Counted from the first letter of the stretch, positions 26,008 to 36,843 are shown. The stretch: 64,000 nucleotides of DNA from Silanimonas sp. (GCF_027530345.1 NZ_JAPZQK010000008.1:62001-126000); one strand, 5' to 3'. Program-made: numbers and translations. Notes: generated by a model not told the origin, from the sequence alone.

Positions 26008-27338
26008 TGACGTTGGCCAAGCCCATCGACGTCCCGGCCCAGGCCACGCGCCTCGACGCCATCGAGGGCCGCTACGACCGCTGGCTGATCGGCGCCGTCC
26101 TGTCGCTGGTGGTGGTCGGCATCGTCATGGTGACCTCGGCCTCGCTGGGCCTCGCCGACGTCATGGGTGTCGGCGAGTTCTACTTCGTGCAGCGCCATCT
26201 GTTCGCCCTGGCACTCGGCGGTACGCTGGCCTGGGTGGCGATGAACCTCGAGCTGAAGACGGTCGAGCGCTACCAGGGCCTCGCCTTGCTGGCCTGTTTC
26301 GCCGCGCTGCTGCTGGTGTTCATCCCCGGCTTCGGCGTGCGCGTGAACGGCGCGCGCCGCTGGCTGAATTTCGTCGTGTTGAACTTCCAGGCCGTCGAGG
26401 CCGTGAAGCTGCTGCTGATCATCTGGACGGCGAGCTACCTCGCGCGACGCAAGGACGAGATCGCGGCGCATTGGCCGAGCCTGATCAAGCCGCTCGGCAT
26501 CGTCGGCCTGCTGGTGTTGCTGCTGCTGGCGCAGCCGGACTTCGGATCCTCGGCGCTGCTGCTCGCCATCGTCGGCGGCATGATCTTCCTCGGCGGTGCC
26601 CCGCTCGGCAAGCTGATGCTGCTGGGCGCGCCTGTGGTGGTCCTGTTCGTCGGCATCGCCGTGCTCGAACCCTACCGCCTGGCGCGCATCACCAGCTTCC
26701 GCGAACCCTTCGAGGATCCGTTCGGTGGTGGCTACCAGCTGGTGCAAGCGCTCATCGCCATCGGTCGCGGAGGTTTCGATGGCGTCGGCCTCGGCGCGTC
26801 GGTGCAGAAGCTGCAGGCCTTCCCCGAGGTGCACACCGACTTCATCTTCTCGGTGCTGGCCGAAGAGCTCGGCTTCCTCGGTGTCTGCGCGGTGCTGGCG
26901 TTGTACGCCGTGCTGCTGTGGCGCGCCTTCTCGGTGGGCCTGCGCTGCATGGCGCTGCGCCGCCAGTTCGCCGGCCTCGTCGCGTTCGGCATTGGCTTGT
27001 CGATCGGCATCCAGGCGACCGTCTCGATCGGCGTGAACCTCGGCCTGCTGCCGACGAAGGGCCTGACGCTGCCGCTGATCAGCTCCGGCGGCTCGAGCGT
27101 GATGATGACCTGCGCGATGCTCGGTGTGCTGCTGCGCGTCAGCTACGAGCTCGACCGGTCCGAGCGCCAGGTGCAGCGTGCGCGTGGCGAGTTGCGCGGC
27201 ATCGACGAGCCTGGCGACACCGTCCTGCCGGCCGCGCTGGTCGCGGCGCAGGCCGTGGCGGCGCGCGCGAAGCCCGCGCCAATGGCCGCCGCTCGCGGCA
27301 CCGCGCGGATCGAGCCCGTGATCGGGGGGCCGCGATGA
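26007..27338 (+). CDS. ftsW: SEDS-family septal peptidoglycan polymerase FtsW
   Basis: 443 residues from ATG 26007 (TGATG overlap). It has ten hydrophobic helices, the periplasmic loop VNGARRWLNF, the catalytic-region motif SFREPFEDPFGGGYQLVQAL, GLGASVQKLQAFPEVHTDFI and LISSGGSSVMM. A cytosolic tail of about 60 residues (Ala/Pro/Arg-rich) is longer than in E. coli. With FtsI it builds septal glycan strands. It ends in an ATGA overlap with murG. Confidence 0.97.
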   Translation: MTLAKPIDVPAQATRLDAIEGRYDRWLIGAVLSLVVVGIVMVTSASLGLADVMGVGEFYFVQRHLFALALGGTLAWVAMNLELKTVERYQGLALLACFAALLLVFIPGFGVRVNGARRWLNFVVLNFQAVEAVKLLLIIWTASYLARRKDEIAAHWPSLIKPLGIVGLLVLLLLAQPDFGSSALLLAIVGGMIFLGGAPLGKLMLLGAPVVVLFVGIAVLEPYRLARITSFREPFEDPFGGGYQLVQALIAIGRGGFDGVGLGASVQKLQAFPEVHTDFIFSVLAEELGFLGVCAVLALYAVLLWRAFSVGLRCMALRRQFAGLVAFGIGLSIGIQATVSIGVNLGLLPTKGLTLPLISSGGSSVMMTCAMLGVLLRVSYELDRSERQVQRARGELRGIDEPGDTVLPAALVAAQAVAARAKPAPMAAARGTARIEPVIGGPR

Positions 27339-28402
27339 GCGCACCGCGCTTCACCGTCATGGCCGGTGGCACCGGCGGACACATCTTCCCGGCCTTGGCC
27401 GTGGCCCGCGTGCTGCGCGAGCGTGGCGCCGACGTGCGCTGGATCGGTTCAGCGGGAGGCATGGAGGAGCGTCTGGTGCCGCAAGGCGGCTTCGCGATCG
27501 ACGCCATCCGCATCGGCGCGCTGCGCGGCAAGGGCCCGCTCGCCGCGCTCGCCGCGCCGCTCAACGTGACGCGCGCCGTGCTGCAGGCGCGCGCGCTGCT
27601 GAAGTCCCAGCAGCCGCAGGCGGTGCTCGCCTTCGGCGGTTTCGCCAGTGGCCCCGGCGGTCTGGCGGCGCGCACGCTGGGCCTGCCCTTGATCGTGCAC
27701 GAACAGAACCGCGCCCCGGGCCTGACCAATCGCGTGCTTGCGCGCTTCGCCCGCAAGGTGCTCACGGGGTTCCCGGGCGCCTTCCCCCCGCCGGCGGAAG
27801 CGGTGGGCAACCCGGTGCGCGAGGCGATCGCCGCGCTGCCCGATCCGGTGCGACGCCTGCAGGGCCGCAGTGGTCCCGTCCGCATCCTCGTCCTCGGCGG
27901 CAGCCAAGGCGCGCGTGGCTTGAACCTCGCGGTACCGAAGGCCTTGGCGGGCTGGATGAACCTCGAGATCCGTCACCAGTGCGGCGAGAAGCTGGTCGAT
28001 GAAGCGCGCGCCGCCTATGCCGTATCGAAGCTGCAGGCGCGCATCGAGCCCTTCATCACCGACATGGCCGATGCCTACGGCTGGGCCGATCTCGTCATCA
28101 GCCGCGCCGGGGCCTCGACGCTGGCCGAACTCTGCGCCGCCGGCGTGGCCAGCGTGCTGGTGCCATTCCCCGGCGCCGTCGACGACCACCAGGCGCGCAA
28201 CGCCGAGTACCTCGCCGAAGGCGGCGCGGCACGGTGGTTGCGCCAGACCGACACGCTGGCGGCGGACCTCGCCGACCTCCTGAAACCCCTGCTCGGCGAC
28301 CGTCGCCGCCTGCTCGACATGGCCCGCGCCGCGCGCGAATTGGCCTTGCCGGGCGCGGCCGAGCGCGTCGCTGACATCGCCTACGAGGAAGCCCACGCAT
28401 GA
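27335..28402 (+). CDS. murG: UDP-GlcNAc transferase MurG
   Basis: 355 residues from ATG 27335. [17 protein letters not shown] is the first glycine loop, [13 protein letters not shown] and [15 protein letters not shown] the acceptor side, [11 protein letters not shown] the third loop and [12 protein letters not shown] the UDP-GlcNAc site. MurG is a GT28 enzyme on the cytosolic membrane face that converts lipid I to lipid II. Confidence 0.97.
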   Translation: MSAPRFTVMAGGTGGHIFPALAVARVLRERGADVRWIGSAGGMEERLVPQGGFAIDAIRIGALRGKGPLAALAAPLNVTRAVLQARALLKSQQPQAVLAFGGFASGPGGLAARTLGLPLIVHEQNRAPGLTNRVLARFARKVLTGFPGAFPPPAEAVGNPVREAIAALPDPVRRLQGRSGPVRILVLGGSQGARGLNLAVPKALAGWMNLEIRHQCGEKLVDEARAAYAVSKLQARIEPFITDMADAYGWADLVISRAGASTLAELCAAGVASVLVPFPGAVDDHQARNAEYLAEGGAARWLRQTDTLAADLADLLKPLLGDRRRLLDMARAARELALPGAAERVADIAYEEAHA

Positions 28403-29835
28403 TGCGCGGACGCCTGAAACACCCTGGTGACCTTTCGCGCGTCTTCAATCGCGTGCACTTCGTCGGCATCGGCGGCGTGGGCATGAGCGGCATCGCCGAA
28501 GTGATGCTCACGCTCGGCTACGCCGTCTCCGGCTCGGACAACGCCGACAACGCCACGACGCAGCGCCTCGCTTCGCTTGGCGCGGCGATCCACCGCGGCC
28601 ACCGCGCCGAGCATGTCGGTGACGTCGATGCGCTGGTGGTGTCGAGCGCCATCAAGGCCGACAACCCGGAACTGATCGAAGCCCGCGCCCGCCGCATCCC
28701 GGTGGTGCCGCGCGCCGAGATGCTGGCCGAGCTGATGCGCTTCAAGCGCGGCATCGCGATCGCCGGCACGCACGGCAAGACCACGACCACCTCGCTGGTG
28801 GCCAGCGTGCTCAGCGAGGGTGGGCTCGACCCGACCTTCGTCATCGGCGGCAAGCTGCTCTCCGCCGGTGCCAACGCGCGGCTCGGCGGCAGCGAATGGC
28901 TGGTGGCCGAGGCCGACGAGAGCGACGGCAGCTTCCTGCGCCTGAATCCGCTGGTGGCCGTTGTCACCAACATCGATGCCGACCACCTCGAGAACTACGG
29001 TGGCGACTTCGAGCGCGTGAAGCAGGCCTTCGACGAATTCCTGCACCGCCTGCCGTTCTACGGCCTCGCCGTGCTGTGCATCGACGATCCGGAAGTGGCG
29101 ATGCTCGCCACCCGCACCCCGCGCCACGTGCTGCGCTACGGCTTCGCCCAGAGCGCCGACGTGCGCGCCAGCGAGGTCTCGCAGCAGGGCCAGCAGATGC
29201 ACTTCCTGCTGCACCTGCCGGGCGAGGCGCCGATGCCGATGGCGCTGAACCTGCCGGGCCGCCACAACGTGCAGAACGCGCTGGCCGCCGCCGCCATCGG
29301 CTGGCAGCTCGGCGTGCCCGCCGACGCCATCGCCCGCGCGCTTTCCGCGTTCGAAGGCGTGGGCCGTCGCTTCAATCTCAAGGGCGAGATGGCGCTGCCG
29401 AACGGCGGCAGTGCGCTGCTGGTCGACGACTACGGCCACCATCCTGCCGAGCTCGCCGCGGTGTTCGCCGCCGCGCGTGGCGGCTGGCCGAATCGCCGCC
29501 TCGTGGCCTGCTTCCAGCCGCACCGATACAGCCGAACGCGCGATCTCTTCGACGATTTCGCCAAGGTGCTCAGCGACCTCGATGGCCTCGTGCTCTGCGA
29601 CGTCTACCCGGCCGGCGAAGCACCGATCGCCAACGCCGACGCCAAGTCGCTGGCCCGCGCGATCCGCACCCGCGGCCGCGTCGATCCGGTGCTGGCCGGG
29701 ACGGCGAAAGAGCTGCCGGCGATGCTCGGCGACGTGCTGCAGCCGAACGACCTCGTGATCCTGCTCGGTGCCGGCGACATCGGCGCCGTGGCCCAGCAGC
29801 TGGCCGACCGCGGCCTGCCGGAGCGGAGTGCATGA
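28399..29835 (+). CDS. murC: UDP-MurNAc-L-alanine ligase MurC
   Basis: 478 residues. [16 protein letters not shown] is the N-terminal Rossmann motif, [18 protein letters not shown] the ATP loop, [10 protein letters not shown] and [14 protein letters not shown] the catalytic blocks, and [11 protein letters not shown] the C-terminal signature. It adds the first residue of the stem peptide. murB is not found between murC and ddl, as is usual in Gammaproteobacteria. Overlaps murG and ddl by four bases. Confidence 0.98.
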   Translation: MMRGRLKHPGDLSRVFNRVHFVGIGGVGMSGIAEVMLTLGYAVSGSDNADNATTQRLASLGAAIHRGHRAEHVGDVDALVVSSAIKADNPELIEARARRIPVVPRAEMLAELMRFKRGIAIAGTHGKTTTTSLVASVLSEGGLDPTFVIGGKLLSAGANARLGGSEWLVAEADESDGSFLRLNPLVAVVTNIDADHLENYGGDFERVKQAFDEFLHRLPFYGLAVLCIDDPEVAMLATRTPRHVLRYGFAQSADVRASEVSQQGQQMHFLLHLPGEAPMPMALNLPGRHNVQNALAAAAIGWQLGVPADAIARALSAFEGVGRRFNLKGEMALPNGGSALLVDDYGHHPAELAAVFAAARGGWPNRRLVACFQPHRYSRTRDLFDDFAKVLSDLDGLVLCDVYPAGEAPIANADAKSLARAIRTRGRVDPVLAGTAKELPAMLGDVLQPNDLVILLGAGDIGAVAQQLADRGLPERSA

Positions 29836-30833
29836 GCCTCGACGCCGCCAGCCGCGCCGCCGTCGACGCCCTGAAGGCGAGCGTTGCTGCGCTCGCCCCG
29901 CAGGCGTTCGGTCGCGTCGCCGTGCTGATGGGCGGTGAATCGGCGGAGCGCGAGGTTTCGCTGAACTCCGGCGCCAACGTGCTGGCCGCCCTGCAGGCGC
30001 GCGGTGTCGATGCCCATGGCGTCGACGGTCTCGGCGCGTTGCTTGCCGCACTCGGCCGCGGCGAGCGCTTCGATCGCCTGCCGTTCGACAGGGTGTTCAA
30101 CATCCTGCACGGCGGCGCCGGTGAGAACGGCGTGCTGCAGGGTGCCCTCGAGGCCCTCGGCCTGCCGTACACCGGCCCGGGCGTCCTCGGCAGCGCGCTG
30201 ACGATGGACAAGATCCGCACCAAGCAGGTGTGGATGGCCGAAGGCCTGCCGACTGCGCGCTTCGTCCGCATCGCCCCGGGCGCCGACCTCGCGGCTGCCG
30301 TGCGTTCGCTGGGCCTGCCGGTGTTCGTGAAGCCCTCGACGGAAGGCTCGAGCGTTGGCGTGTTCCGCATCGCGAGCGAGGCCGATCTCGCCCCGGCGAT
30401 CGCTTTCGCTGCGACCTATGCCGGCGAACTGCTGGCCGAGCAGATGATCACCGGCGGCGAGTACACCGTCGGCATCCTGGGTGGCGTCGCGCTGCCTTCG
30501 GTGCGCATCGTGCCGCCGGGCGAGTGGTACGACTACCACGCCAAATACATCAGCGACGACACGCAATACCACTGCCCGGGCCTCGACGGCGATGACGAAG
30601 CCGCCATCCGCGCGCTCGCGCTGGCGGGATTCCGCGCCGCGGGCTGCACGGGTTGGGGCCGTGTCGACGTGATGCGCCATGCCGACGGCCGCTTCCTGCT
30701 GATGGAAGTGAACACCGCGCCGGGCATGACCAGCCATTCGCTGGTGCCGAAGGCCGCGCGCGAAGTGGGCATCGGCTTCGAAGAGCTCTGCCTCGCCATC
30801 CTTGCCCAGACCCTGGAGGCCGGCCGCGCATGA
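29832..30833 (+). CDS. ddl: D-alanine-D-alanine ligase
   Basis: 333 residues from ATG 29832. [19 protein letters not shown] is the N-terminal substrate motif. [35 protein letters not shown] (ATP-grasp lysine) and [20 protein letters not shown] are the later ones. It supplies D-Ala-D-Ala for MurF. About 25 residues before VAVLMGG form a short extra N-terminal helix. It corresponds to ddlB in E. coli by position. Confidence 0.97.
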   Translation: MSLDAASRAAVDALKASVAALAPQAFGRVAVLMGGESAEREVSLNSGANVLAALQARGVDAHGVDGLGALLAALGRGERFDRLPFDRVFNILHGGAGENGVLQGALEALGLPYTGPGVLGSALTMDKIRTKQVWMAEGLPTARFVRIAPGADLAAAVRSLGLPVFVKPSTEGSSVGVFRIASEADLAPAIAFAATYAGELLAEQMITGGEYTVGILGGVALPSVRIVPPGEWYDYHAKYISDDTQYHCPGLDGDDEAAIRALALAGFRAAGCTGWGRVDVMRHADGRFLLMEVNTAPGMTSHSLVPKAAREVGIGFEELCLAILAQTLEAGRA

Positions 30834-31567
30834 CCCGCGTGTGGCGACTGCTGGGCTGGACCTTCGCGCTGCTGCTGCTGGCGATGCCGGTGGTGGCCGT
30901 CGTGAACGGCTGGATCGGCGCCGAGCGCTGGCCGATCAGCACGCTCGCCCTGCAAGCCCCGCTGAAGCTGGTCGACGAAGCCACGCTGCGCTCGACCATC
31001 GCCCCCATGGCGCAGGGCGGCTTCTTCGCCGTCGATCCGGTCGCCATCCGCCAGTCGGTCGCCGCGCTGCCCTGGGTCGATGCTGTCGATGTGCGCAAGC
31101 GCTGGCCGGATCGCCTCGAAGTGCGGCTCACCGAGCTTCGCCCCTACGCCCATTGGGGCGAGGATCGCCTGCTGTCCGACGACGGCCGCCTCTTCGTCCT
31201 CCCGGCCGGCCTCGCCACGCCGCTGCCGCGCTTCGACGCCGCCGACGGCCGCGTGGCCGAGGTCATCGCCTTCCACCGCGAAGCCCGCCCGGTGCTGGTC
31301 CGCGTGGGCAGCGACATCCGCGAACTTCGCCTGTCCGCGCGCGGCGGCTGGTCGCTCACCACCGTGGACGGCCTGCAGGTCGAGCTTGGCCGCAACGATG
31401 CCCTGCCGCGCCTGTCGCGCTTCGCCCGCCTGCTGCCCACGCTGGGCCGCGACCCGGCCGGCCGCGTGCTGCAGCGCGCCGACCTCCGCTACACCAATGG
31501 CTTCGCCCTGACCTGGGGTGAACCCGCCGCGGCCCCCACCGCGCCTCCTGCATCGAGCAACGCATGA
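30830..31567 (+). CDS. ftsQ: Cell division protein FtsQ
   Basis: 245 residues from ATG 30830. A short cytosolic end (MTRVWR), one membrane helix ([19 protein letters not shown]), then a POTRA-type domain with [39 protein letters not shown] and the beta domain [19 protein letters not shown]. It bridges FtsA/FtsK and the FtsBL complex in the divisome. The overlap with ftsA is ATGA. Confidence 0.94.
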   Translation: MTRVWRLLGWTFALLLLAMPVVAVVNGWIGAERWPISTLALQAPLKLVDEATLRSTIAPMAQGGFFAVDPVAIRQSVAALPWVDAVDVRKRWPDRLEVRLTELRPYAHWGEDRLLSDDGRLFVLPAGLATPLPRFDAADGRVAEVIAFHREARPVLVRVGSDIRELRLSARGGWSLTTVDGLQVELGRNDALPRLSRFARLLPTLGRDPAGRVLQRADLRYTNGFALTWGEPAAAPTAPPASSNA

Positions 31568-32799
31568 ACCGCAAGAGCGACAAGTCCCTCATCGTCGGCC
31601 TCGACATCGGCACCTCCAAGGTGACGGCCCTCGTCGGTGAATACGCCCCGGACCAGCCGATCGAAGTGATCGGCATCGGTTCGCACGAATCGCGCGGCAT
31701 GCGCCGCGGCGTCGTCGTCGACATCGAATCCACGGTGCAGTCGATCCAGCGCGCCATCGAGGAAGCCGACGTGATGGCCGGCTGCGAGATCCGCTCGGTC
31801 TACGCCTCGATCGCCGGCAGCCACATCCAGTGCCGCAATTCCAACGGCGTGGTGCCGATCGCTTCGGGCGAAGTCAGCTACGCCGACCTCGACCGCGTGC
31901 TCGAAGCCGCCCGCGCCGTGGCCGTGCCGGCCGACCAGCGCATCCTCCACGCCATCCCGCAGGAATACATCGTCGACGGCTCGCAGGAAGGCATCCGCAA
32001 CCCGGTCGGCATGTCCGGCGTGCGCCTCGAAGTGCGCGCCCACCTCATCACCGGCGCCACCGCCGCGGCCGCCAACATCAGCAAGTGCATCCAGCGCTGC
32101 GGCCTGTCGGTCGATGACTTGATCCTGTCCTCGCTGGCCTCGAGCACCGCCGTGCTCACCGCCGACGAGAAGGAGCTCGGCGTGGTGCTGGTCGACATCG
32201 GTGCGGGCACCACCGACATCAATGTGTTCGTGCAGGGCGCCATCCGCCATTCGGCCTGCCTGCCGATCGCCGGCGACCAGATCACCAATGACATCGCCCA
32301 CCTGCTGCGCACGCCCACGCCCGAGGCCGAGCAGATCAAGGTGCGCTACGCCTGCGCGCTGGCCCAGCTCGCCGGCCGCGAGGAGACCATCCAAGTCCCG
32401 AGCGTCGGCGACCGCGCGCCGCGCCGCCTCGCCCGGCAGGCGCTTGCTGAAGCGGTGCAGAACCGCTACGAGGAGATCTTCGAGATGGTGCAGGCGGAAC
32501 TCCGCCGCGCCGGCTACGAGGAGCTGGTGCGCGCCGGCATGGTGCTCACCGGCGGCAGCGCCCGCATGGAAGGCGTGGTCGAACTCGCCGAAGAGATGCT
32601 GCACATGCCCGTGCGCGTCGGCATCCCGCAGCACGTCACCGGCCTCGGCGAAGTCATCAACAACCCGGTCCACGCCACCGGCGTGGGCCTGCTGCTCTGG
32701 GGGCGCTCGCTCGAAGCGGGCCCCCGCCCCAGCCTCAACGCCGGCAAGGCCGGCGTCGCTTTCACGCGCTTCCGGAACTGGTTCCGGGGCGCGTTCTGA
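31564..32799 (+). CDS. ftsA: Cell division protein FtsA
   Basis: 411 residues of the actin/HSP70 superfamily. [18 protein letters not shown] is phosphate loop 1, [16 protein letters not shown] phosphate loop 2, and [19 protein letters not shown] the adenosine motif. The C-terminal [12 protein letters not shown] is the amphipathic membrane-targeting helix. FtsA anchors FtsZ filaments to the inner membrane. Sixty-two bases separate it from ftsZ, the only sizeable gap in the cluster. Confidence 0.98.
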   Translation: MNRKSDKSLIVGLDIGTSKVTALVGEYAPDQPIEVIGIGSHESRGMRRGVVVDIESTVQSIQRAIEEADVMAGCEIRSVYASIAGSHIQCRNSNGVVPIASGEVSYADLDRVLEAARAVAVPADQRILHAIPQEYIVDGSQEGIRNPVGMSGVRLEVRAHLITGATAAAANISKCIQRCGLSVDDLILSSLASSTAVLTADEKELGVVLVDIGAGTTDINVFVQGAIRHSACLPIAGDQITNDIAHLLRTPTPEAEQIKVRYACALAQLAGREETIQVPSVGDRAPRRLARQALAEAVQNRYEEIFEMVQAELRRAGYEELVRAGMVLTGGSARMEGVVELAEEMLHMPVRVGIPQHVTGLGEVINNPVHATGVGLLLWGRSLEAGPRPSLNAGKAGVAFTRFRNWFRGAF

Positions 32800-32800
32800 C

Positions 32801-32820
32801 CGTCGGCCCCCCGACGTTTT
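32801..32820 (+). terminator. Small hairpin with T4 between ftsA and ftsZ
   Basis: CGTCGG (32801-32806), loop CCCC, CCGACG (32811-32816) and TTTT start two bases after the ftsA stop. The stem is perfect but the T tract is short, so partial termination or an RNA-processing point is more likely than a full stop. Confidence 0.4.
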
Positions 32821-32861
32821 CCCACCAAGAAGAAACACCCCCGAGACGAGAGGACGAGACC

Positions 32862-34112
32862 ATGGCGCAGTTTGAACTCATCGAGAAGTTGGCTCCGAAC
32901 GCAGTGATCAAGGTCATCGGCGTGGGCGGCGGCGGCGGCAACGCCGTGGCGCACATGGTCAATGCCAACGTGGACGGCGTGGAATTCGTCGTCGCCAACA
33001 CCGATTCGCAGGCCATCAAGAACGTCGGCGCGAAGCTGCACCTGCAGCTCGGCGCCAACGTGACCAAGGGCCTCGGCGCCGGCGCGAACCCGGAAGTCGG
33101 CCGCCAGGCCGCGCTGGAAGACCGCGAGCGCATCATGAATGCCCTCGAAGGCGCCGACATGGTGTTCATCACCGCCGGGATGGGCGGCGGCACTGGCACG
33201 GGCGCCGCCCCGGTCGTGGCCCAGCTCGCCAAGGAGATGGGCATCCTCACCGTCGCCGTCATCACCAAGCCCTTCCCGTTCGAAGGACGTCGCCGCATGC
33301 AGGTGGCGCTGAAGGGCATCGAAGAGCTGGCCAGCCACTGCGACTCGCTGATCACCATCCCGAACGAGAAGCTGATCACCGTGCTTGGCCGCGACGCCAC
33401 CATGGTGCAGGCCTTCCGCGCCGCCAACGACGTGCTCCTCGGCGCCGTGCAGGGCATTGCCGACCTGATCGTCCGTCCGGGCCTGATCAACGTCGACTTC
33501 GCCGACGTGCGCACCGTGATGAGCGAGATGGGCCTCGCCATGATGGGCACCGGCACCGCCCGCGGCGATGACCGCGCCCAGGCCGCCGCCGAGGCCGCCA
33601 TCAGCAACCCGTTGCTGGACGAGGTCAACCTCGCCGGCGCCTGCGGCGTGCTGGTCAACATCACCGCCGGCCCGAACTTCACCATGCGCGAGTTCGACGA
33701 AGTCGGCCGCACCATCGAGGAGTTCGCCTCGGAAGACGCCACCGTCGTGCTCGGCACGGTGCTCGATCCGGACATGCAGGACGACGTCCGCGTCACCGTG
33801 GTGGCCACCGGCCTCAACCGCGGCGTCCAGGCCGGCCGCCTGCCGAACCGCGACAGCCACCGCGAGCTGGCCCGCGCCGTCGAGCGCGAAGTGGCCCGCC
33901 CGAAGGTGCAGCTGATCCGCAACGGCAGCACCGGCCTGGCCGAGTACGCCGACGCCGTGGCCCCGGCCGCGACCGGCCGTGACAGCGGCAGCTTCGCGGG
34001 TGGCCTGCGCGGCCGCTCGGCGGACGTGGCTGGCCCGACGGCGCTTTCCGACCTGCCGGCCGACCAGGCCTACCTGGACATCCCGGCCTTCCTGCGCCGC
34101 CAGGCCGACTGA
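32862..34112 (+). CDS. ftsZ: Cell division GTPase FtsZ
   Basis: 416 residues with GAGAGGA seven bases before ATG 32862. [17 protein letters not shown] is the first nucleotide loop, [15 protein letters not shown] the tubulin signature, and [15 protein letters not shown] carries the catalytic T7-side acids. A variable linker of about 70 residues leads to the C-terminal peptide [14 protein letters not shown], which binds FtsA, ZipA and MinC. It forms the Z ring. Confidence 0.98.
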   Translation: MAQFELIEKLAPNAVIKVIGVGGGGGNAVAHMVNANVDGVEFVVANTDSQAIKNVGAKLHLQLGANVTKGLGAGANPEVGRQAALEDRERIMNALEGADMVFITAGMGGGTGTGAAPVVAQLAKEMGILTVAVITKPFPFEGRRRMQVALKGIEELASHCDSLITIPNEKLITVLGRDATMVQAFRAANDVLLGAVQGIADLIVRPGLINVDFADVRTVMSEMGLAMMGTGTARGDDRAQAAAEAAISNPLLDEVNLAGACGVLVNITAGPNFTMREFDEVGRTIEEFASEDATVVLGTVLDPDMQDDVRVTVVATGLNRGVQAGRLPNRDSHRELARAVEREVARPKVQLIRNGSTGLAEYADAVAPAATGRDSGSFAGGLRGRSADVAGPTALSDLPADQAYLDIPAFLRRQAD

Positions 34113-34120
34113 AACCCGGT

Positions 34121-34160
34121 CCCGGCCGAAGTAGACGGAGCCGGAGGGCTCCGGGCCGGG
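34121..34160 (+). terminator. Two-part hairpin just after ftsZ
   Basis: Outer arms CCCGGCC (34121-34127) and GGCCGGG (34154-34160) enclose an inner stem GGAGCC/GGCTCC with loop GGAG. No T tract follows. It could stabilise the ftsZ 3' end or act as a terminator together with the next hairpin. Confidence 0.45.
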
Positions 34161-34188
34161 GACTGCTCGTCTCAGTCGCCGGCTGGAC

Positions 34189-34219
34189 AACAGGCGGGCA
34201 GGGGGCTGCCCGCTCTGTT
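34189..34219 (+). terminator. Strong hairpin upstream of lpxC
   Basis: CGGGCAG (34195-34201), loop GGGG, CTGCCCG (34206-34212), extended by AACAG/CTGTT across a small internal bulge. It ends seven bases before the lpxC -35. The likely role is to end dcw transcription, but the missing T tract leaves it uncertain. Confidence 0.5.
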
Positions 34220-34225
34220 GCGGAT

Positions 34226-34254
34226 TTGACACGGAGAAGTTCAGTTTTTTAGGT
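34226..34254 (+). promoter_or_regulatory. lpxC promoter candidates
   Basis: TTGACA (34226-34231, consensus -35) with a 17-bp spacer to TTAGGT (34249-34254), which is a weak -10. A second, better -10, TAATGT at 34276-34281, has an upstream TG (extended -10) and would give a leader of about 35 bases. Either or both may be used. Confidence 0.55.
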
Positions 34255-34322
34255 TTCGTTAAAGCAGGGGCGTGCTAATGTGCGCGCCCTACCGTGTCAA
34301 CCCCCTCGGGGATCCTGACGAT

Positions 34323-35234
34323 ATGTTCAAGCAGCGCACCCTCAAGAACGTCATCCGCGCCACCGGCGTCGGTCTGCACAGCGGCGAGAAGGTCTACATG
34401 AGCCTCCGCCCGGCGGCCGTCGACACCGGGATCGTGTTCCGCCGCGTCGATTTCGACCAGCCGGTCGAGATCCAGGCGACGGCGCTGGCCGTGGGCGACA
34501 CCTCGCTGTGCACCGCGCTGGTCAAGGACCAGGTCCGCGTCATGACGATCGAGCACCTGCTCTCGGCCATGGCCGGCCTCGGCATCGACAACGCCTACGT
34601 CGACCTGTCCACGGCCGAAGTGCCGATCATGGACGGCTCGGCCGGCCCCTTCGTGTTCCTGCTGCAGTCGGCGGGCATCGAAGAGCAGAACGCCGCCAAG
34701 CGCTTCATCCGCATCAAGAAGCCGATCCTCGTCGAGGACGGCGAGAAGTGGGCCCGCTTCGAGCCGTTCGAGGGCTTCAAGGTCGGCTTCACCATCGATT
34801 TCCAGCACCCGGCCTTCCGTCGCTCGACCTCGAGCGCCGAGATCGACTTCTCCACGACCTCGTTCGTGAAGGAAGTCAGCCGCGCCCGCACCTTCGGCTT
34901 CATGCGCGACATCGAGTACCTGCGCGAGCGCAACCTGGCGCTGGGCGGCTCGATGGACAACGCCATCGTGCTCGACGACTACCGCGTGCTCAACGACGAC
35001 GGCCTCCGCTACGAGGACGAGTTCGTGAAGCACAAGATCCTCGACGCGATCGGCGACCTGTACCTGTTGGGCCACAGCCTGATCGGCGCGTTCTACGGCC
35101 ACAAGTCGGGCCACGCGCTCAACAACCGCCTGCTGCGCACCCTGCTGGCCGACAAGGCGGCGTGGGAAGAGGTGACCTTCAGCGATCCGGCGAAGTCGCC
35201 GATCTCCTACGCGAGCCCGGCCGCGGCGGTCTGA
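34323..35234 (+). CDS. lpxC: UDP-3-O-acyl-N-acetylglucosamine deacetylase
   Basis: 303 residues from ATG 34323, which gives the normal start [20 protein letters not shown]. An ATG 17 codons upstream overlaps the promoter. Zinc ligands are His78 in [11 protein letters not shown] and the pair in [33 protein letters not shown] is also conserved. LpxC performs the committed step of lipid A synthesis in the cytosol. It follows ftsZ as in other Gammaproteobacteria. Confidence 0.98.
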   Translation: MFKQRTLKNVIRATGVGLHSGEKVYMSLRPAAVDTGIVFRRVDFDQPVEIQATALAVGDTSLCTALVKDQVRVMTIEHLLSAMAGLGIDNAYVDLSTAEVPIMDGSAGPFVFLLQSAGIEEQNAAKRFIRIKKPILVEDGEKWARFEPFEGFKVGFTIDFQHPAFRRSTSSAEIDFSTTSFVKEVSRARTFGFMRDIEYLRERNLALGGSMDNAIVLDDYRVLNDDGLRYEDEFVKHKILDAIGDLYLLGHSLIGAFYGHKSGHALNNRLLRTLLADKAAWEEVTFSDPAKSPISYASPAAAV

Positions 35235-35293
35235 TCGCCTCGTCCATCGATGGCGGGGGCGCGCGAAGCGTGCTTTCCGTCACAAAGTGCCCT

Positions 35294-35329
35294 GAAGCCC
35301 GTCGGTGACCCCGGCGGGCTTCGTCGTTC
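35294..35329 (+). terminator. Putative lpxC terminator
   Basis: GAAGCCCG (35294-35301) pairs with CGGGCTTC (35315-35322), followed by GTCGTT. The stem is GC-rich with a poor T tract. It sits 29 bases before the stop of the convergent DciA-like gene and could serve both. Confidence 0.5.
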
Positions 35330-35350
35330 CGGGGCCCGCTTCACCGTTTG

Positions 35351-35878
35351 TTAGCGGCTTTTTAACGACCCGTCCGTAGACTCCGGGTTCCCGACCGAAA
35401 GGCCGGGGCCCCGGCCGCTCGCGGCCAGGCGCAGGAGCTGGGCCTTGAGATCGGGGTCCGCAACGGATTGGGCGGCAGCTTCGAGCGTGGCTCGGGCTTT
35501 CGCCGAGAGCGGTGCTCCCGGGCGTTCCGGCAACGGCGCGTCAGGTGGCACCACCTTGAGGGTCACCGACCGGGCTTCGATGCCGGCCGCGTCGGCTGCC
35601 GCCAGCAACAGGGCGGTGTCCATGCGCAGCCGGGCCTTCCAAGCCGGGGAGGGGACCACCACCACCATGGTTCCGCGGTCGACGTTCGCCAGGCGCACCT
35701 GCCCGGCCAGCGCCGGCGGCAGATGGCGGCGGAAGCGCTGGTCGGCGGCGTCCAACCACTGGGCGCGGGCGATCACCGCGGCGAGGTCGCCTTCCGCGAT
35801 CCACTGGCCAGCAGGCCGGGGGGCGCTGGGGGCACCGGACGCCGGTTCCGCCGTGTTGCGAGGTTTGGATCGAAGCAT
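35351..35878 (-). CDS. DUF721 protein, DciA family (replicative helicase loader)
   Basis: 175 residues from ATG 35878 (MLRSKPRN). ATGs at 35887 and 35890 would add three or four residues, and a GGGAA eight bases upstream favours 35890. The conserved part runs WIAEGDLAAVIARAQWLDAADQRF, then LPPALAGQVRLANVDRGTMVVVVPSPAWKARLR, matching the DUF721 KH-like core. DciA loads the DnaB helicase in bacteria that lack DnaC. The order lpxC, DUF721, M23 peptidase, secA is shared with pseudomonads. The start codon overlaps that of the divergent peptidase gene. Confidence 0.82.
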   Translation of the reverse strand: MLRSKPRNTAEPASGAPSAPRPAGQWIAEGDLAAVIARAQWLDAADQRFRRHLPPALAGQVRLANVDRGTMVVVVPSPAWKARLRMDTALLLAAADAAGIEARSVTLKVVPPDAPLPERPGAPLSAKARATLEAAAQSVADPDLKAQLLRLAASGRGPGLSVGNPESTDGSLKSR

Positions 35879-36785
35879 GCTCAACATCATCGTCGTTTCC
35901 CGCAGCCTGCGCGCGCCCTGGTCCTTCAGCCTGGAGTCCCGGCGGAACCGTTGGGTGCTCGCCGGTGGCGCCACGGCGCTCTTCGCGTCCATCGCGCTGG
36001 TGGGTGCGGGCATCGGCCACTGGTTGGCGGGCACCGATGCGGCACTCGAGCCGCTGCGTGCCGAGGTGCAGGCGAGCCGCGCCGCCGTCGACGACGCGCG
36101 CGAAGCCGCGCAGCGCGATGTCAATGCGATGGCCGCCAAGCTCGGCGAGCTGCAGGCGCAGGCCAACCGCCTCAATGCCCTCGGCCACCGCCTCACGGCC
36201 ATGGGCCAGCTCAAGGACGGCGAATTCGACTTCAGTGAGCGCCCGGCGATGGGCGGCCCCGAGAACCCGGGCCAGCCGCAGGACGTGGCCGTGGTCCTCG
36301 GTTCGGTGGAATCCCAGTTCGCCCAAGCCGAGAAGCAGCTCGACGTGCTCGGCGCCCTGCTCGAAGGCCAGGAACTGGCCGAGGCCTCGCGCCCGAGCCG
36401 CGCCCCGGCGCCGGGCTACATCTCCTCGGGCTTCGGCACCCGCGCCGACCCGTTCACCGGCGGCCGCGACCATCACCTCGGCGTCGATTTCGACGCCAAC
36501 TTCGGCGATCCGGTGAAGGCAGCGGCCAATGGCATCGTCAGCTTCGCGGGCTGGAAGACCGGCTACGGCAACACCGTCATCGTCGACCACGGCGACGGCT
36601 ACCAGACGCTTTACGGCCACAACCAGCGGAACCTGGTGAGGGTCGGCGATGTCGTCCGCGCGGGCCAGGAAGTGGCGAAGGTCGGTTCGACCGGCCGCTC
36701 CACCGGTGCCCACCTGCACTTCGAAGTGCACGTCAACGGCCGTCCGGTGAATCCGATGGCCTACCTGGAGCGTATCCGCGGCTGA
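35877..36785 (+). CDS. M23 family metallopeptidase with coiled coil
   Basis: 302 residues. A short cytosolic end, one membrane helix (LAGGATALFASIALVGAGIG), a periplasmic coiled coil (about 65-110, LEPLRAEVQASRAAVDDARE) and a C-terminal LytM domain. Zinc ligands are HHLGVDFD and HLHFEVHVNG with a central H in TLYGHN, so the enzyme looks active, unlike EnvC or NlpD. It would cut peptidoglycan crosslinks or activate amidases. ATG 35877 shares the palindrome GCATGC with the start of the divergent DciA-like gene. Confidence 0.9.
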   Translation: MLNIIVVSRSLRAPWSFSLESRRNRWVLAGGATALFASIALVGAGIGHWLAGTDAALEPLRAEVQASRAAVDDAREAAQRDVNAMAAKLGELQAQANRLNALGHRLTAMGQLKDGEFDFSERPAMGGPENPGQPQDVAVVLGSVESQFAQAEKQLDVLGALLEGQELAEASRPSRAPAPGYISSGFGTRADPFTGGRDHHLGVDFDANFGDPVKAAANGIVSFAGWKTGYGNTVIVDHGDGYQTLYGHNQRNLVRVGDVVRAGQEVAKVGSTGRSTGAHLHFEVHVNGRPVNPMAYLERIRG

Positions 36786-36843
36786 TGCCGCGCCGCGGCG
36801 GGCCTCCGGCGCCCGCTTGATTTCGGCCTCCTCCGCCACCAGC

